Of a DNA stretch of 64,000 nucleotides, positions 11,480 to 21,810 are shown piece by piece. Numbering within the stretch: the first letter of the stretch is position 1; the number at the start of each line of letters is the position of its first letter. The position numbers were made by a program, and so were the translations under genes. Location of the stretch: assembly GCA_947311845.1 (NCBI GenBank), contig CAMZMU010000080.1, positions 18,169,144-18,233,143 on the forward strand, written 5' to 3'. The stretch comes from Poa pratensis. Its lineage: Eukaryota; Streptophyta; Magnoliopsida; Poales; Poaceae. A model generated the notes under the pieces. It saw only the letters and a program-made list of their open reading frames with translations. It searched no databases and had not been told where the DNA came from.

Positions 11480-12619
11480 CTAGTATCCTGGGTAGTTGCC
11501 GTATCCACTTCCACTTCCAGGGTAGTAACTATATGGGTAGCCTTGCATGCTTGGGTACAGGGGCTCCGCCTGAGGCATGTACCCCTGTGTCTCTGGAGCT
11601 TGTGGCTCCTCCTGAGGCGGCGCCTCTTCCACTATCCATTTTCCGGTACTCCTGTCAAAAAGATCAGTACGGGGGAGCCTAATGGACACTCGCTGCCCAC
11701 TAGTGCTCAAATAGTTATACAGATAATGTCCCCATACAACGTACTTATATCCATGCGAGTAGTCAAAGCAAAATCAAGTAATTTGGACTCTTGCACTAGA
11801 GTACCCATGTTATCACCATATCCTCTCTCGTTTTTAATGTAATTGTACACCATAGTAGCAATAGCACCAGCATAAATAGGAGTTTGATCAGTAATATTTC
11901 TACTCACAGCAGTATGCAAAGATCTAGCAAGTATGACTCCCAAGTTATATTCACACGGTGTATTTTCTTTTGCACATTTTAGTAGATAAACCATTGGTCC
12001 AGTGCAAGCAGAATTGTTATCCCTAGCAAGAAATCCTCTTGCAAGAAACAACGCAAAATATCTCAAACTTGGGTGCTGTATATGAGTAAATTTACCCCTA
12101 TTTAATCTATCACGAGAGTTTACAGATATAGTGTGCCAAAACTCAACAAGCTCATGGTTGGTATCAGCACGAGTTTCACTCCAACTCCCTGAATTTTCTA
12201 CACCAATAGCATTGCAAAATTCCCTAGAGACATAACAAGGCGCTCACCTCTCATAGTAAATTTGCAAACAAAGGTAAGAGGGGTGCCTTACTTCTCTTCC
12301 TGTGCTTTTGGGGCTCCGGGCCCTCAAATCTGAAGGTAGAGAGGAATTCCCGCGAGAGTTCTTCATATGTATCTTGGGGGTTCTGGGAGAACCTAAGCAA
12401 GCCAGTTGTAGTGACGAAGGTGTCGAAGTCCTCTTTGATCCCCCACTGTTCAAGAACATAGGGATCTTGCCATCTTGTTGTATGTATTTTCAGCTTCTCC
12501 CCTACAAAGAATGCATCATCCTCCCACAGGTGGTCGTCATCATAATTGAGGGAGACTTTGCATGCTCTTCTTCTTGGTCTTGAGCTCATCCCAACCAAAG
12601 CTTTGCCCTTGCTAAACAT
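11480..12619 (-). pseudogene. ATHILA ORF-1-like third ORF, frameshifted
   Basis: The minus strand encodes, in pieces, a protein of the plant ATHILA ORF-1 type found downstream of or replacing pol in Athila elements, sometimes called env-like. Recognisable stretches are an N-terminal MSSRPRRR basic patch, a WEDDAFFVGEKLK / WGIKEDFDTF region (12580-12420), EFWHTISVNSRDRLNRG (about 12150) and FALFLARGFLARDN (12055-12010), ending in a Pro/Tyr/Gly-rich tail (11560-11480). The frame breaks near 12240 and again near 11735, so it is not intact. A good splice acceptor (TTTTTGGGCAG) at 12630 precedes the ATG at 12619, and a strong donor (TAGGTGAGT) lies at 13000. A spliced message is therefore plausible. 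Function in this clade is unsettled. Confidence 0.7.
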
Positions 12620-12630
12620 GATACCTTGCT

Positions 12631-13460
12631 GCCCAAAAACAATATTCAACAAAAATCAAGATGTAACACCTTAAAACAACATTAAGCCATCCATAAATAG
12701 TCTCCACATCAATATCATGCATCAATATCAACTAGAAAACTTGAATCTATGGATTTCCTAAGCATAAAAGGGTGACACCTAGTGCAGCAAAATACTTCAT
12801 GCATGAGGCATAAGAACAAAAAGTAATTGGATGAGTGGAGGAGTCACATACCAATGAGCAATCCCACCAAACAGATTTGAAAAATCTGCCCTAAACTTGG
12901 AGATCCAAGGATAGCAGGAAGAGAGCTCGAGAAAATTTGGGAAAAATACCTGGGGCTGGTTTCCTGTCGAGGGGAAGGAGATGGGCACTGGATACTCACC
13001 TAACCCCCTCTGTGGGCCAAAATAGTGGGTCCCACGCGGCCAGGTACTGTGGCCGCGTGGGACACCCCCTTTTGGGCCCTGGTGGCCCTCTGGTGTCTCC
13101 CTTTTGGCTGTTAGTTCCTCTGGTAAAATAACTTACCTCCAAATTTTTCTGGAATTTTTCGAGAAAATTTTCTGAACAGAATTTTTCAAACTACATTTCT
13201 GGAATTTCTGCACTTTGAAATAATTATGCTCATGCAAATAATCTAAAAATTCTAGAATAAATGAAATCAAACATTCAAAGCAATTTTTATGGGAATCAAG
13301 TTTGCATCATTTTCATATTAGTAATGAGGTTGATCAAGTCTCATTAATAATATGCAAAAGATATAATACATGATTCTTTATTTTATATGTTTTCTGAGCA
13401 ATTTCAAGTCACCTCATATTTGATTGGAATAGTTCCAACATCATGATAGCATATTTTGGT
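12631..13460 (-). other. Element A spacer between protease and third ORF
   Basis: In an intact element RT and integrase would be expected about here. None is readable. It contains a copy of the LTR-type GC palindrome (13031-13061) and splice-like signals on the minus strand. Confidence 0.6.
13031..13061 (-). promoter_or_regulatory. LTR-type GC palindrome inside element A
   Basis: CCCACGCGGCC / GGCCGCGTGGG with a 9-base loop, the same arms as the palindrome in A's LTR (9542-9572). It lies about 30 bp upstream (minus strand) of a consensus splice donor, ahead of the third ORF. A role as promoter module is inference. Confidence 0.5.
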
Positions 13461-14969
13461 TCAGGAGGTGGTAATGAATTCAAAACTTCCTATTATAAGA
13501 GTATTCCTTTTAATGGAGTTCACACTCTGGCTTACCATAGTAACAGATTTCTTCTTAGGAAAATAGATAGTGTGCTCATTTCCCTTGACATTGAATGTTA
13601 CCTTGCTCTCAGTGCAATTTATAACAGCCCCTGCAGTGTTTAAAAAGGGTCTTCCAAGAATAATAGACAAATTATCATCTTCAGGCATTTCTAACACAAC
13701 AAAGTCTGTAGGGATTAACACATTAGCAATAGAGATAGGGACATCCTCACATATTCCTATAGGCACAGCAGTTGATTTATCAGCCATTTGTAATGATACT
13801 TCAGTTGGAACCAATTTGTTTAGGTTAAGTTTCTTATATAAAGAAAAAGGCATAACACTAACACCAGCTCCTAAGTCACATAGAGCATATTTCACATAAG
13901 TTTCTTTAATATGACAAGGAATAGTTGGAATACCAGGATCACCACGTTTTTCAGGCATTTTCCCTTTAAAGGAATATTCAGCAAGCATAGCAGTTATTGC
14001 ATCAGTAGGAATCTTTCTTTTATTAGTCACAATGTCTTTCATGTATTTGGAATATGGAGGGATTTTAATAGCATCAACAAGAGGAATTTGCAAACACAAA
14101 GACTTAATCAACTCAAAGAATTTCTCAAATCTAGCATCATCCAAAGTTTTTATTACCTCTTGGGGATATGGTATGGGTTTTTGTACCCACGGATCCCTAT
14201 CTTTACCTCTTTGTGGATTAGGATGGCTCTTCTTCTTATTCTTCTCAGTAGATGGTGGAGGGTCTTCTTTATCATTAGGTTCAGGTTCTTCAATATTTTC
14301 ATCCTCTTGTGGCTCTTCTTCAGGTGAAGGTGATTCTTCTTCTTCATTATTATTATCTTCAGTCTCAGCATCAGAAATAGAAATATCCTTATCTTGCTCT
14401 TCAGAGTCATCAATGTCCTTGTTTTCATTGGGAGATTTTCCTGCAGAAGATTTCTTCTTGAGAGCTTCTTGTTCTTTTCTCTTGGGATGGCCTTCAGGAA
14501 AATCAGGATCCTGAGTACTTGCACCTCCCCTAGTGTTAACTCCACAAACCTGTTTCTTCACCATAAGACTTTCATACAATTGATTTTGAAGAGAAACCAT
14601 TTGTTCAACTTGATTATTCATCATCTCACAGTGTTTAACAATTCTTTTTACCTCTCCCACACTAGCATGTAAACTTTCTCGAAGAGATTTAATTTTGTGA
14701 GAGTTCTCCATAATAGTCATTCTAATATTATGCTCCTCAGGATTATGATGATAAGCAAAATCATTCATGTAGGATACATCAACAGGAGGTGTTACCTTTT
14801 CATTACCTTTTATGGAGCTAATAGCATTGACTTGAATTGGAAAACATGGTTGATCATCAGGAAGTTTAACACCCATTTCAGATAATTCCTTAAGATGAGA
14901 GGTTTTAATTCCCTTCTCTTTAATAGCCTTGGAAGCTTCTTTCATTGTTTCGTTATCCAATTTGAGCAT
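13461..14969 (-). CDS. Retrotransposon Gag C-terminal linker and retropepsin domain
   Basis: 502 codons. Residues 1-140 are helical. Residues 165-260 are a charged, low-complexity linker (runs of E, D, K, P). Residues 345-460 form a retroviral-type aspartic protease domain: CDLGAGVSVMP at 364-374 carries the catalytic Asp365 in the plant D-L/S/T-G-A context, and IILGRPFL at 437-444 is the conserved C-terminal strand. The enzyme would cleave the Gag-Pol polyprotein inside the particle. The ORF overlaps the upstream gag ORF by 28 bases in another frame. In relatives these are usually one frame, so a single-base change in the A-rich overlap, or recoding, is likely. It stops at 13461 with no RT following. 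Confidence 0.85.
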   Translation of the reverse strand: MLKLDNETMKEASKAIKEKGIKTSHLKELSEMGVKLPDDQPCFPIQVNAISSIKGNEKVTPPVDVSYMNDFAYHHNPEEHNIRMTIMENSHKIKSLRESLHASVGEVKRIVKHCEMMNNQVEQMVSLQNQLYESLMVKKQVCGVNTRGGASTQDPDFPEGHPKRKEQEALKKKSSAGKSPNENKDIDDSEEQDKDISISDAETEDNNNEEEESPSPEEEPQEDENIEEPEPNDKEDPPPSTEKNKKKSHPNPQRGKDRDPWVQKPIPYPQEVIKTLDDARFEKFFELIKSLCLQIPLVDAIKIPPYSKYMKDIVTNKRKIPTDAITAMLAEYSFKGKMPEKRGDPGIPTIPCHIKETYVKYALCDLGAGVSVMPFSLYKKLNLNKLVPTEVSLQMADKSTAVPIGICEDVPISIANVLIPTDFVVLEMPEDDNLSIILGRPFLNTAGAVINCTESKVTFNVKGNEHTIYFPKKKSVTMVSQSVNSIKRNTLIIGSFEFITTS

Positions 14970-15853
14970 GCCTCTTTTCTTTCCGGAAATATCTCTTCAA
15001 TATTCCAGTCTTCATAATTCCTAGAGATAGTCTCCAATAGCTTAGTTGCTTCATCAACGGTCCTTTCCCTGAAAACATTACCTGCAATACCATCAAGATA
15101 GCCTCTGGTGTTTTCGGTTAGACCATTGTAAAATATATCAAGTATTTCATTACTCTTGAAGCCATGGGTAGGACATTTCCTAACCATCTTACTATACCTC
15201 CCCCAAGCTTGGGGTAAATCCTCCTTCTCTTTCTGTGAAAAGTTGCTAATCTCAACAGTCAAACCATGAATCTTATCAGCAGGGAAATACTTATTATAGA
15301 ATACCTGCAAACATTCTTCCTTGCTAGTAATACATCCAGGTTCTAAACGATTATACCAAGTTTTAGCACTTCCTCCCAAAGTAAAAGGAAACAGCTTTAA
15401 GAAATAGTAGCGTTGATGGATTTCATCTTTACCAAATAACACAGATAAGTCATGCAAGACAGCAATGTGTTCAAAAGGAAACTCATCCTCTCTACCATAA
15501 AACTTATATTTTTCAGCTTTTTCAATTATTTCAGGATCAACACTAAACTCATAATCTTTATCTTTAATTTTAATAGCAGGAGCATTCATTTTCTCAGTAA
15601 TAGGAAAATATCCATCAAGAGGAGAATTTTTATAGCTATCAAGTTTATCCAATTTATCAAAGTCAGAATTCATAAAAGCCATAGTAAATGCCTCCTCTTC
15701 CTCAGAAGAAGTTTCAAATTCATCATCACAGTATTCATTATCTTCTAACTCAGATTCCACATTTTCAGGTGTTTCAGTTATCTCAGATGTTTCAGGTGTC
15801 ACTTCTTTGTCTATGCTACCACATAATAAATCATTTTCATTACTAGTAGACAT
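14942..15853 (-). CDS. Gag polyprotein (Athila-type retrotransposon gag domain)
   Basis: 303 codons from the ATG at 15853. Residues 15-60 are acidic. Residues about 125-280 are the plant retrotransposon gag (capsid-like) domain, with FPFTLGGSAKTWYNRL (155-170), FYNKYFP (185-191), LPQAWGRY (213-220) and FYNGL (241-245). It forms the virus-like particle. This ATG is not the natural start: the frame continues upstream across element B into 35013-35170, so the first tens of residues are now 19 kb away. No CCHC zinc knuckle is visible. It is closely followed by the protease ORF in a shifted frame. Confidence 0.88.
   Translation of the reverse strand: MSTSNENDLLCGSIDKEVTPETSEITETPENVESELEDNEYCDDEFETSSEEEEAFTMAFMNSDFDKLDKLDSYKNSPLDGYFPITEKMNAPAIKIKDKDYEFSVDPEIIEKAEKYKFYGREDEFPFEHIAVLHDLSVLFGKDEIHQRYYFLKLFPFTLGGSAKTWYNRLEPGCITSKEECLQVFYNKYFPADKIHGLTVEISNFSQKEKEDLPQAWGRYSKMVRKCPTHGFKSNEILDIFYNGLTENTRGYLDGIAGNVFRERTVDEATKLLETISRNYEDWNIEEIFPERKEACSNWITKQ
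15198..15210 (-). other. Internal PPT copy in element A (2), inside gag
   Basis: The exact 13-mer AAGCTTGGGGGAG is embedded in the gag codons for QAWGR. It is identical to A's own 3' PPT. Confidence 0.7.
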
Positions 15854-15854
15854 T

Positions 15855-16440
15855 TGATACGTCTCAAACGTATCTATAATTTTTGATGTTCCATGCTTGT
15901 TTTATACCAATTGCTACATGTTTTGCATCTACTTTATATCACTTTTATACATTTTTTGGGACTAACCTATTAACAAGATGCCGAAGTGCCAATTCCTGTT
16001 TTCTGCTGTTTTTGTATTCCAGAAAAGCTAGTCTGGAAATATTCTCGGAATTGGACGAAACTACACGGGGTGCCTATTTTTCCAGAACACACCTGACGGA
16101 GCGAAGGAGCAGCAGAGGAGGGCCACCAGGGCCCCACACGCCACGAGGGCGCGGTTCCCCCCCTCTGCCGTACCCTGGGGTGGTGTGGGCCCCTCGGGGG
16201 TCCGCAGCCGCCGCCCTTTCGCCTACTTATTCCCCCCGACGCGAAAACCCTAAGTACCTGAGCAAATATCCACGAAAAGATCCAGAGACGCCGCCGTCGT
16301 CAACCCTAGCTCGGGAGGGTTCAGAACCTCTTCCCGGCACCCTGCCGGAGAGGGGAATCGTCACCGGAGGCTTCTACATCGCCATGCCTGCCTCCGGAGT
16401 GATGCGTGAGTAGTTCATCCTTGGACTACGGGTCCATAGC
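15855..16440 (+). repeat. Element B left LTR, 5' segment
   Basis: First 586 bp of the LTR, interrupted after ATAGC by element C. It matches the start of 33413-35007. Confidence 0.93.
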
Positions 16441-18419
16441 TGTAACGCCCCAAATTTTGGGAAGCTAGAAAAACACAGTTTTTATAGATCCAAAAATCAG
16501 AGTCAACAAAAACTTTTTGAAATGCTTCCCTAATGCTTGTGTTTCACTTCTGATTTCTCTGTTTGACCTTGTCTGCTTTGTTGATTGAGTTAACGACCAC
16601 TGAAAACACTAACCTTTGAACTCAACTAATTTAACATATCATTAAATTTTGGTGATCATGTCATGACAGGAATTATCCATACATGTTCTCCAATCTTATT
16701 TTGGCCAACCTCATTTTCAAAGATGTCTTGATTTTAGCAACAACCCAAAAACCCTACTATTTGAGGAAATTAAAAGTATTCCAAAAATTTAACTGTTTTC
16801 AAAACTATGGAGATGTATATAATATCTCCTACCAAAAATCCAACTATGTAATTTTTGTAAGTATCAACATCCCTTATTTTTAAACTCTTATTTTCAACAT
16901 CTTTGAAATTAAAACAAGTGGGGGGATATATTACTCCTATATTTCTATTTATCCAACCTTTTTAAAACTATGAAGTTATGAGTTGAGATACTTTTAAACA
17001 CCACCTTGTCATGAGTATGTGTGATCCCTATATCACTTAATTATACTAAGGGTTTAGGATGTTGTTGATTGATAATTGTTTGTGTTTGAATTGCTTGACT
17101 TAAGTGTGTTATTTAATGAGTGTTCATGGGGTGAGTGATTGTAACATCATTTGATGCACATGTTTTGATTTGGTATCTAAATGTTTGTTTGGCTGGTCTT
17201 GCTTGAGTGGAATGTTTTACCTCTTTTAGAATTGTGGTGTTAAGTTAGAATTTTCAGAGATAACAAAAAAAAAAACTTTTGTTTTATTTTAGACAACTCT
17301 TGCTTGAGCTCATGTTTGGTTTCTTAAGCCCATTGGTTGGGTTTGAATCTTTTTAGTACCACTTTTATAATTTCCTCTAGTTTTAAATTTGGTAGATTGA
17401 ATCTTCTGGTTTGTTAAAACTTAGCCTATCTTGAGCCTTAGACTAAGCAAACCAGAAATAGTTTTTGACATGCTTTTGTTCCTTGTTGATCCTTAGTGCT
17501 TGTAGTTTCGAGTCATGTCCTTAGTTGGTTATTAACACCCTGTTTTGACACTAACACAACTAGGGTTTAGGGGCTAGTCTAACTAATGACCTTTGGTCAT
17601 CTCTCACTAAACCGACCCCTAAAACCTAACTTATCTCGACTCATATTTCTGTCCAACACTCACCTCTCTCACTGCTGGACAGGGAGAGACCATCCTAGTC
17701 AGCTAGGACCCACGGGTCACTCACCCATCTCCTTCCCCACCACTCACCTCTCTCCTTTTCCTTAGTCAACCAATGGAGCTCCACTCCCCCTATCCCTACT
17801 GGCCAGCACCACGTCTCCCGACCAACACCACCCTGCCCACTCCTCCACCGCCCAGGAGAGCCAATTGCATCGCCACGGCCCACTCCCCCAGCCCCCTGGT
17901 CCGAGAAACCCTAAAAACGGCCTCTGGTCACTACCCACGCCCTTGCCCTCTTCTCTCTCTCATTTCCCCCTCTAACCTCGCACACACACCTCCACTCCTC
18001 CCCCACGAAGCCACGCTCGAGTTCGTGCCCCCTGCTGCCCGGGAGACGAAGGTCTCGACTCGGCAACCGCCGGCTTCGGGCAGCGATTGCCAGTGCCTCA
18101 CGCCTCCATTCTTCGCCATTGCTGGCTCGACGAGTTCCCCTCTGCGTTACCTAACTCATCCCCCTCTTATTTTGCTCAGAGATAGCCGGAGCACGTCGCT
18201 CCCGTCCTCGACCCGAGAAGAACGTCGCCGTCGTCGCCATGGACTCCGGCGACGCATGCGGGACCTGAGAGCACCCCCGAGCGCACCGTCGTCTTCTCCT
18301 TCGACCCAGCCCCTCCCGCAGCCGCATGAAGCCCTGGGTGAGCACACCCCCGTCGCCCTCTTCTTTCCCCTTTCTGGTTCGTCCGCGCGGTCCGTCGCGC
18401 TGGGGACGACGACGGTGGA

Positions 18420-18441
18420 CCGTAGATCTGGAGATCTACGG
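18420..18441 (+). other. Perfect 10-bp palindrome with GG loop in C LTR
   Basis: CCGTAGATCT and AGATCTACGG around GG, followed about 105 bp later by a second palindrome, GGCCAGATCTGGCC (18548-18561). Both recur in the right LTR (about 25897-25918). Confidence 0.75.
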
Positions 18442-20306
18442 CCACGTTTGAAACCGTCCGGTCGTTGACCGTTTCCGCGCGCGCGCCGCGCAGCGCGTGC
18501 TGTTGGGCCGGCCTGGCTCACGCGCGGCCCAGATCCACGCGGACCGTGGCCAGATCTGGCCCAACCTCGGCCCATGAACGTTTTTATTTCCCGGATTTAA
18601 CCTTTTCCAGTTTCTGTTAATTGTTTGCATCTAGTTTAATTCTTTTGTGGCAAATCTGTGTGTGCAAATTATTTAGGGGTATTTTTGTTAGATGACTATG
18701 TGTTTTCCTAAACATGCAGAGCTAGTTTGGTCCAAAAATAATTTGTATTTTGTGCTGTATATTAAATCCAGTAGAAAGTATGTTTTCCACTCTTTTTATG
18801 ATATTTTGAGCTAGGAGTAATATTTTTGAGTGAATCCAATTGGTACAGAAAGGTAAAATCCATACCTTTCCATAGAATTTAACCTTGCATGCAGGAGGTT
18901 CCTAGAACTGGAGTTTTAATTCTTTTGGTTTTGAGACCAGTAGCTATTTGAGGTTTTTTTATTATTTTTTAAAAATATATTTTGATGCAAATCCAATTTT
19001 CATAGCTTCATATGGTTACTAGGTGTACTGTGTTAAAAGGGTTTATTTTTAGGAGCTTTATTCTGTGAGTAGCGAATTATTTCCTAAAGCAGGACCATTT
19101 AAGGGAAGAAAATGAATTATTTTAATTCCTGTTTTTATTAAACTTGAGTACCCAATCTGGTTATACTCATCCTTATAAACTCCTGTTGTTAACACTATGT
19201 TTCTAGGGTTGGTCCTCTGTTTTTGATTTACAAAGGTTTTTACTTAAGTAAAGGTTTTTAATCATGTTTCTATATAAATGAAATATTCATCAATTGAACC
19301 TTAAAACTATTTAGATTTTAAGTGCTGTTAGTTTTTACCAATAAGCAACCAGTAGCTCTTGTTTGGCTTGATGGTTGTAGTGGTCTTATTGGTGGTGTTC
19401 TATAAAAAGCCAACTGCACCTTGTAGGCTCTTAATCAAAAACTTGTGTGAACAGTGGTGTTAACCTTTGTTGGTTGATTAACTACCTAGTGTTGTGTGTC
19501 CTAGAGCTAGTGACATGCTTGCATGTGAGTGTGCTATGTGCTTGTGATAATGCTTGCATGCTACCCAACTTTTGTCTGAAGTATTTCCTTAACTATTAAG
19601 ATACTTTTGTCTGAAGTATTTCCTGAACTAATGTAGCAGCCCTTGTTAAATGATCCAATCACCTTAAGGGGAGTTTCGCCTTTGTGTTTAGTTAAAACCA
19701 CCTTTTTAACTATTAGGGTTGTTGTGTAAACTTTCTTAGGTGGGTTGGCTGTTTGTCTTAGCTAAAAGAACTTATTGCTTGTTGTTGTTTAACCAAGTGA
19801 ATTGCTTGTTGTTGATTGTTGCTTAGTGATTTATGCAAATGCTTGTTGTTTGTTATGTCCTCGTGGCATTGTCCTGTATTCTGAGTGTTGTTCCTTTTCC
19901 TGTTTACGACGTTAGATACGATCGGGAAGGAACTGGAAGTGAGGAGTGAACCTGAGGAATCTCAAGATCAAGACCAAGGATATTTTACCAAGCCAGGCAA
20001 GCCACCTCCCCACTCTAATGAAATCCTATTATTTTTACAAGCATGTTTTGTTTTCAAAATAAAGTAATGCATGTTTTAATTCTTTCGTGGCATTTTGCCT
20101 CCCAAAAACTATTTTACACAATATTGTTTGGCCAAAGATATCTACTAGTATATAATAGGATTTATATAAATAAGTCTTACTTGAGAAACCTTCTACTGAA
20201 GGCGCTATCAAGAAAATTATATTCTCTAGTATTATATCCTTATAATCTCACCTCAACACTATAGGATGGGAGCCTGGATTTTGACGAATTGTTTTCGGAA
20301 GGAAAC

Positions 20307-20485
20307 CCGAGTCGCTGGGAGCGATCGGCAAGAAAGTAATTTATAAAACCCATGTTGCTGGGAGCAAATGGAGATGTTTCATGAAAACCCGAAGTGCTGG
20401 GAGCATTCGGTGATCTTACGAAAACCCGAGTTGCTGGGAGCAATCGGAGATGTTTACGAAAACCCGAGCTGCTGGGAGCAGTCGG
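20307..20485 (+). repeat. Array of five covarying GGG-loop hairpins (left LTR of C)
   Basis: Hairpins lie at 20307-20328, 20350-20371, 20389-20410, 20426-20447 and 20464-20485, each after an AAAACCC-like leader. In every unit a 4-bp outer helix, one unpaired purine on the 5' arm, a 5-bp inner helix and a GGG loop can be drawn. The inner pairs are TCGCT/AGCGA, TTGCT/AGCAA, GTGCT/AGCAT, TTGCT/AGCAA and CTGCT/AGCAG. The outer pair is CCGA/TCGG except CCAT/ATGG in unit 2. Changes on one arm are matched on the other. Confidence 0.88.
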
Positions 20486-21060
20486 AGGAGGAGATGTTTT
20501 GAAAAACAAAGTACTGCTCTAGCGGCCGCCCGAACAATTAACCCGTGCAACCACGTTACCCCCATATGGGACGGGGCTTGACCGGAAGCTTGTTTGTATT
20601 AATATGGAGCTACCTCAATTTGCTTAGGGGGTGGCTATGGCCCTTGAACTGGTTGTCACCTAAGAGAGAGGGACATAAAGAGAGTGGGAATTAAGTTCGC
20701 CACCAGTTGCACCGATTAGGTCCCCTGTCATGGCGGTCGGACACCATGGGATGGGTCCAACGGTGCCGGGGGGAATCAACCTAGTTGAAGAGGTATCTCT
20801 GTATTAGTATGGACATAGTAAAAAGTCTTGATTAGTGTCCCGACGTTTGACGTATTGTCGTCTGGCAATCCGTGGGATGATCCGCGGCGGTGACCTATTT
20901 GATGTGGTGAAAGTGCACCACCTTTGCAGAGTGTAAAACTATTCGAATAGCCGAGTCCTCGGTCATGGACGGTTGGAAAGGCCACCGATCTAGGCGTATG
21001 GGCATTTTATGTTTTAAAAAGAAACTGTTTTCGGCAAAGGAGAAAGGAGACATCAAGGAG

Positions 21061-21075
21061 GTACCTGGGAGGTAC
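21061..21075 (+). other. Sixth GGG-loop hairpin in C LTR
   Basis: GTACCT-GGG-AGGTAC, a perfect 6-bp stem about 575 bp 3' of the array. The related LTR at 60-64 kb has the same stem with a TGG loop. Confidence 0.65.
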
Positions 21076-21797
21076 GGATTTTTGGGAGAAGATGGTTGGT
21101 CTCGGGGAGTCAACCAGTCGGAACCCGGAAAGGAAAAAGGGGCATCCCTATCCTAGTGGTTTGAAAAAGTTTTACAGAAAGTGTTTTCAAACGCGGAAAT
21201 GGTTTCTGCCATTTCTAAAAGAAGGAGAATTATATCTCCAAACGCCTTTTTCAACAAAGATATAGAGATGTTGTATTCTCTATGTCTAAAAGCATCGTTT
21301 GCGAAAATTAAGCCCTATAGTCTTATATAGCAGCTATCCTAGTTTTCAAAAATGCTTTTATTGCATTACCATGAAAACTTAAGCCTGGTGGTGGTCTTGC
21401 GAGTACGTAATTGTACTCATGGCTGTGTCCCTGGATATTCCAATGTCCAGATTTTCTACGAGAAGACCTACGCCGACGATGAGGAGTACGCCGACGACTG
21501 CGCCAACTGAGTGTCACCGGTCAACTGCTCTGTGGGAATGCGTCTGGTTGTGACGAGGGACGACGCTAGCCGCAAGCTTCCGCTGTATCGTAGTTAACTC
21601 CGTCCTGCGTGACGATGATTTGCAGACTTGGTCATGTGACCATTAAGTGTTGTAAGACTTTTATTCGTACGATTTGAATGATGTAACTCTTGATACCATG
21701 TTGGTTATGTGATTGCGATGTACTGATCATTGGGATCGTGATCTATTTACATAACGTGGGCACCTCGGATGGGTAGTCTGAGGGGTCCTTACAGACT

Positions 21798-21810
21798 TGG
21801 TATCAGAGCC
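21798..21810 (+). other. Element C primer-binding site
   Basis: TGGTATCAGAGCC, complementary to the 3' end of initiator tRNA-Met, four bases after the LTR. It sets the plus orientation. Confidence 0.9.

Larger units (their letters stand above)
16441..21793 (+). repeat. Element C left (5') LTR
   Basis: 5353 bp. Layout: AT-rich 1.2 kb, a GC-rich block (17640-18590) ending with a splice-donor-like CTGGGTGAGC (about 18335-18344), a T-rich 1.3 kb stretch, an acceptor-like CGTTAG (19914) before a short acidic open stretch, a hairpin array (20307-20485), then a segment shared with the related LTR at 60-64 kb. The 231-codon ORF at 17773-18468 is frameshifted in the other LTR and is not treated as a gene. 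Confidence 0.92.

Noticed and set aside
17773..18468. 231-codon ORF in the C LTR, repeated at 25251-25817
   Set aside because: The two LTR copies are in different frames because of single-base indels, and minus-strand ORFs of similar length overlap. Not supported as a protein.
20307..20485. CRISPR-like array
   Set aside because: Units are degenerate, 37-43 bp apart, without conserved repeats or spacers, and sit in a plant LTR. It is a hairpin array, not CRISPR.
20240..20509. 89-codon minus-strand ORF over the hairpin array (also 26989-27258)
   Set aside because: Its repeated peptide simply reflects the tandem hairpin units. Base changes follow pairing, not codon positions.
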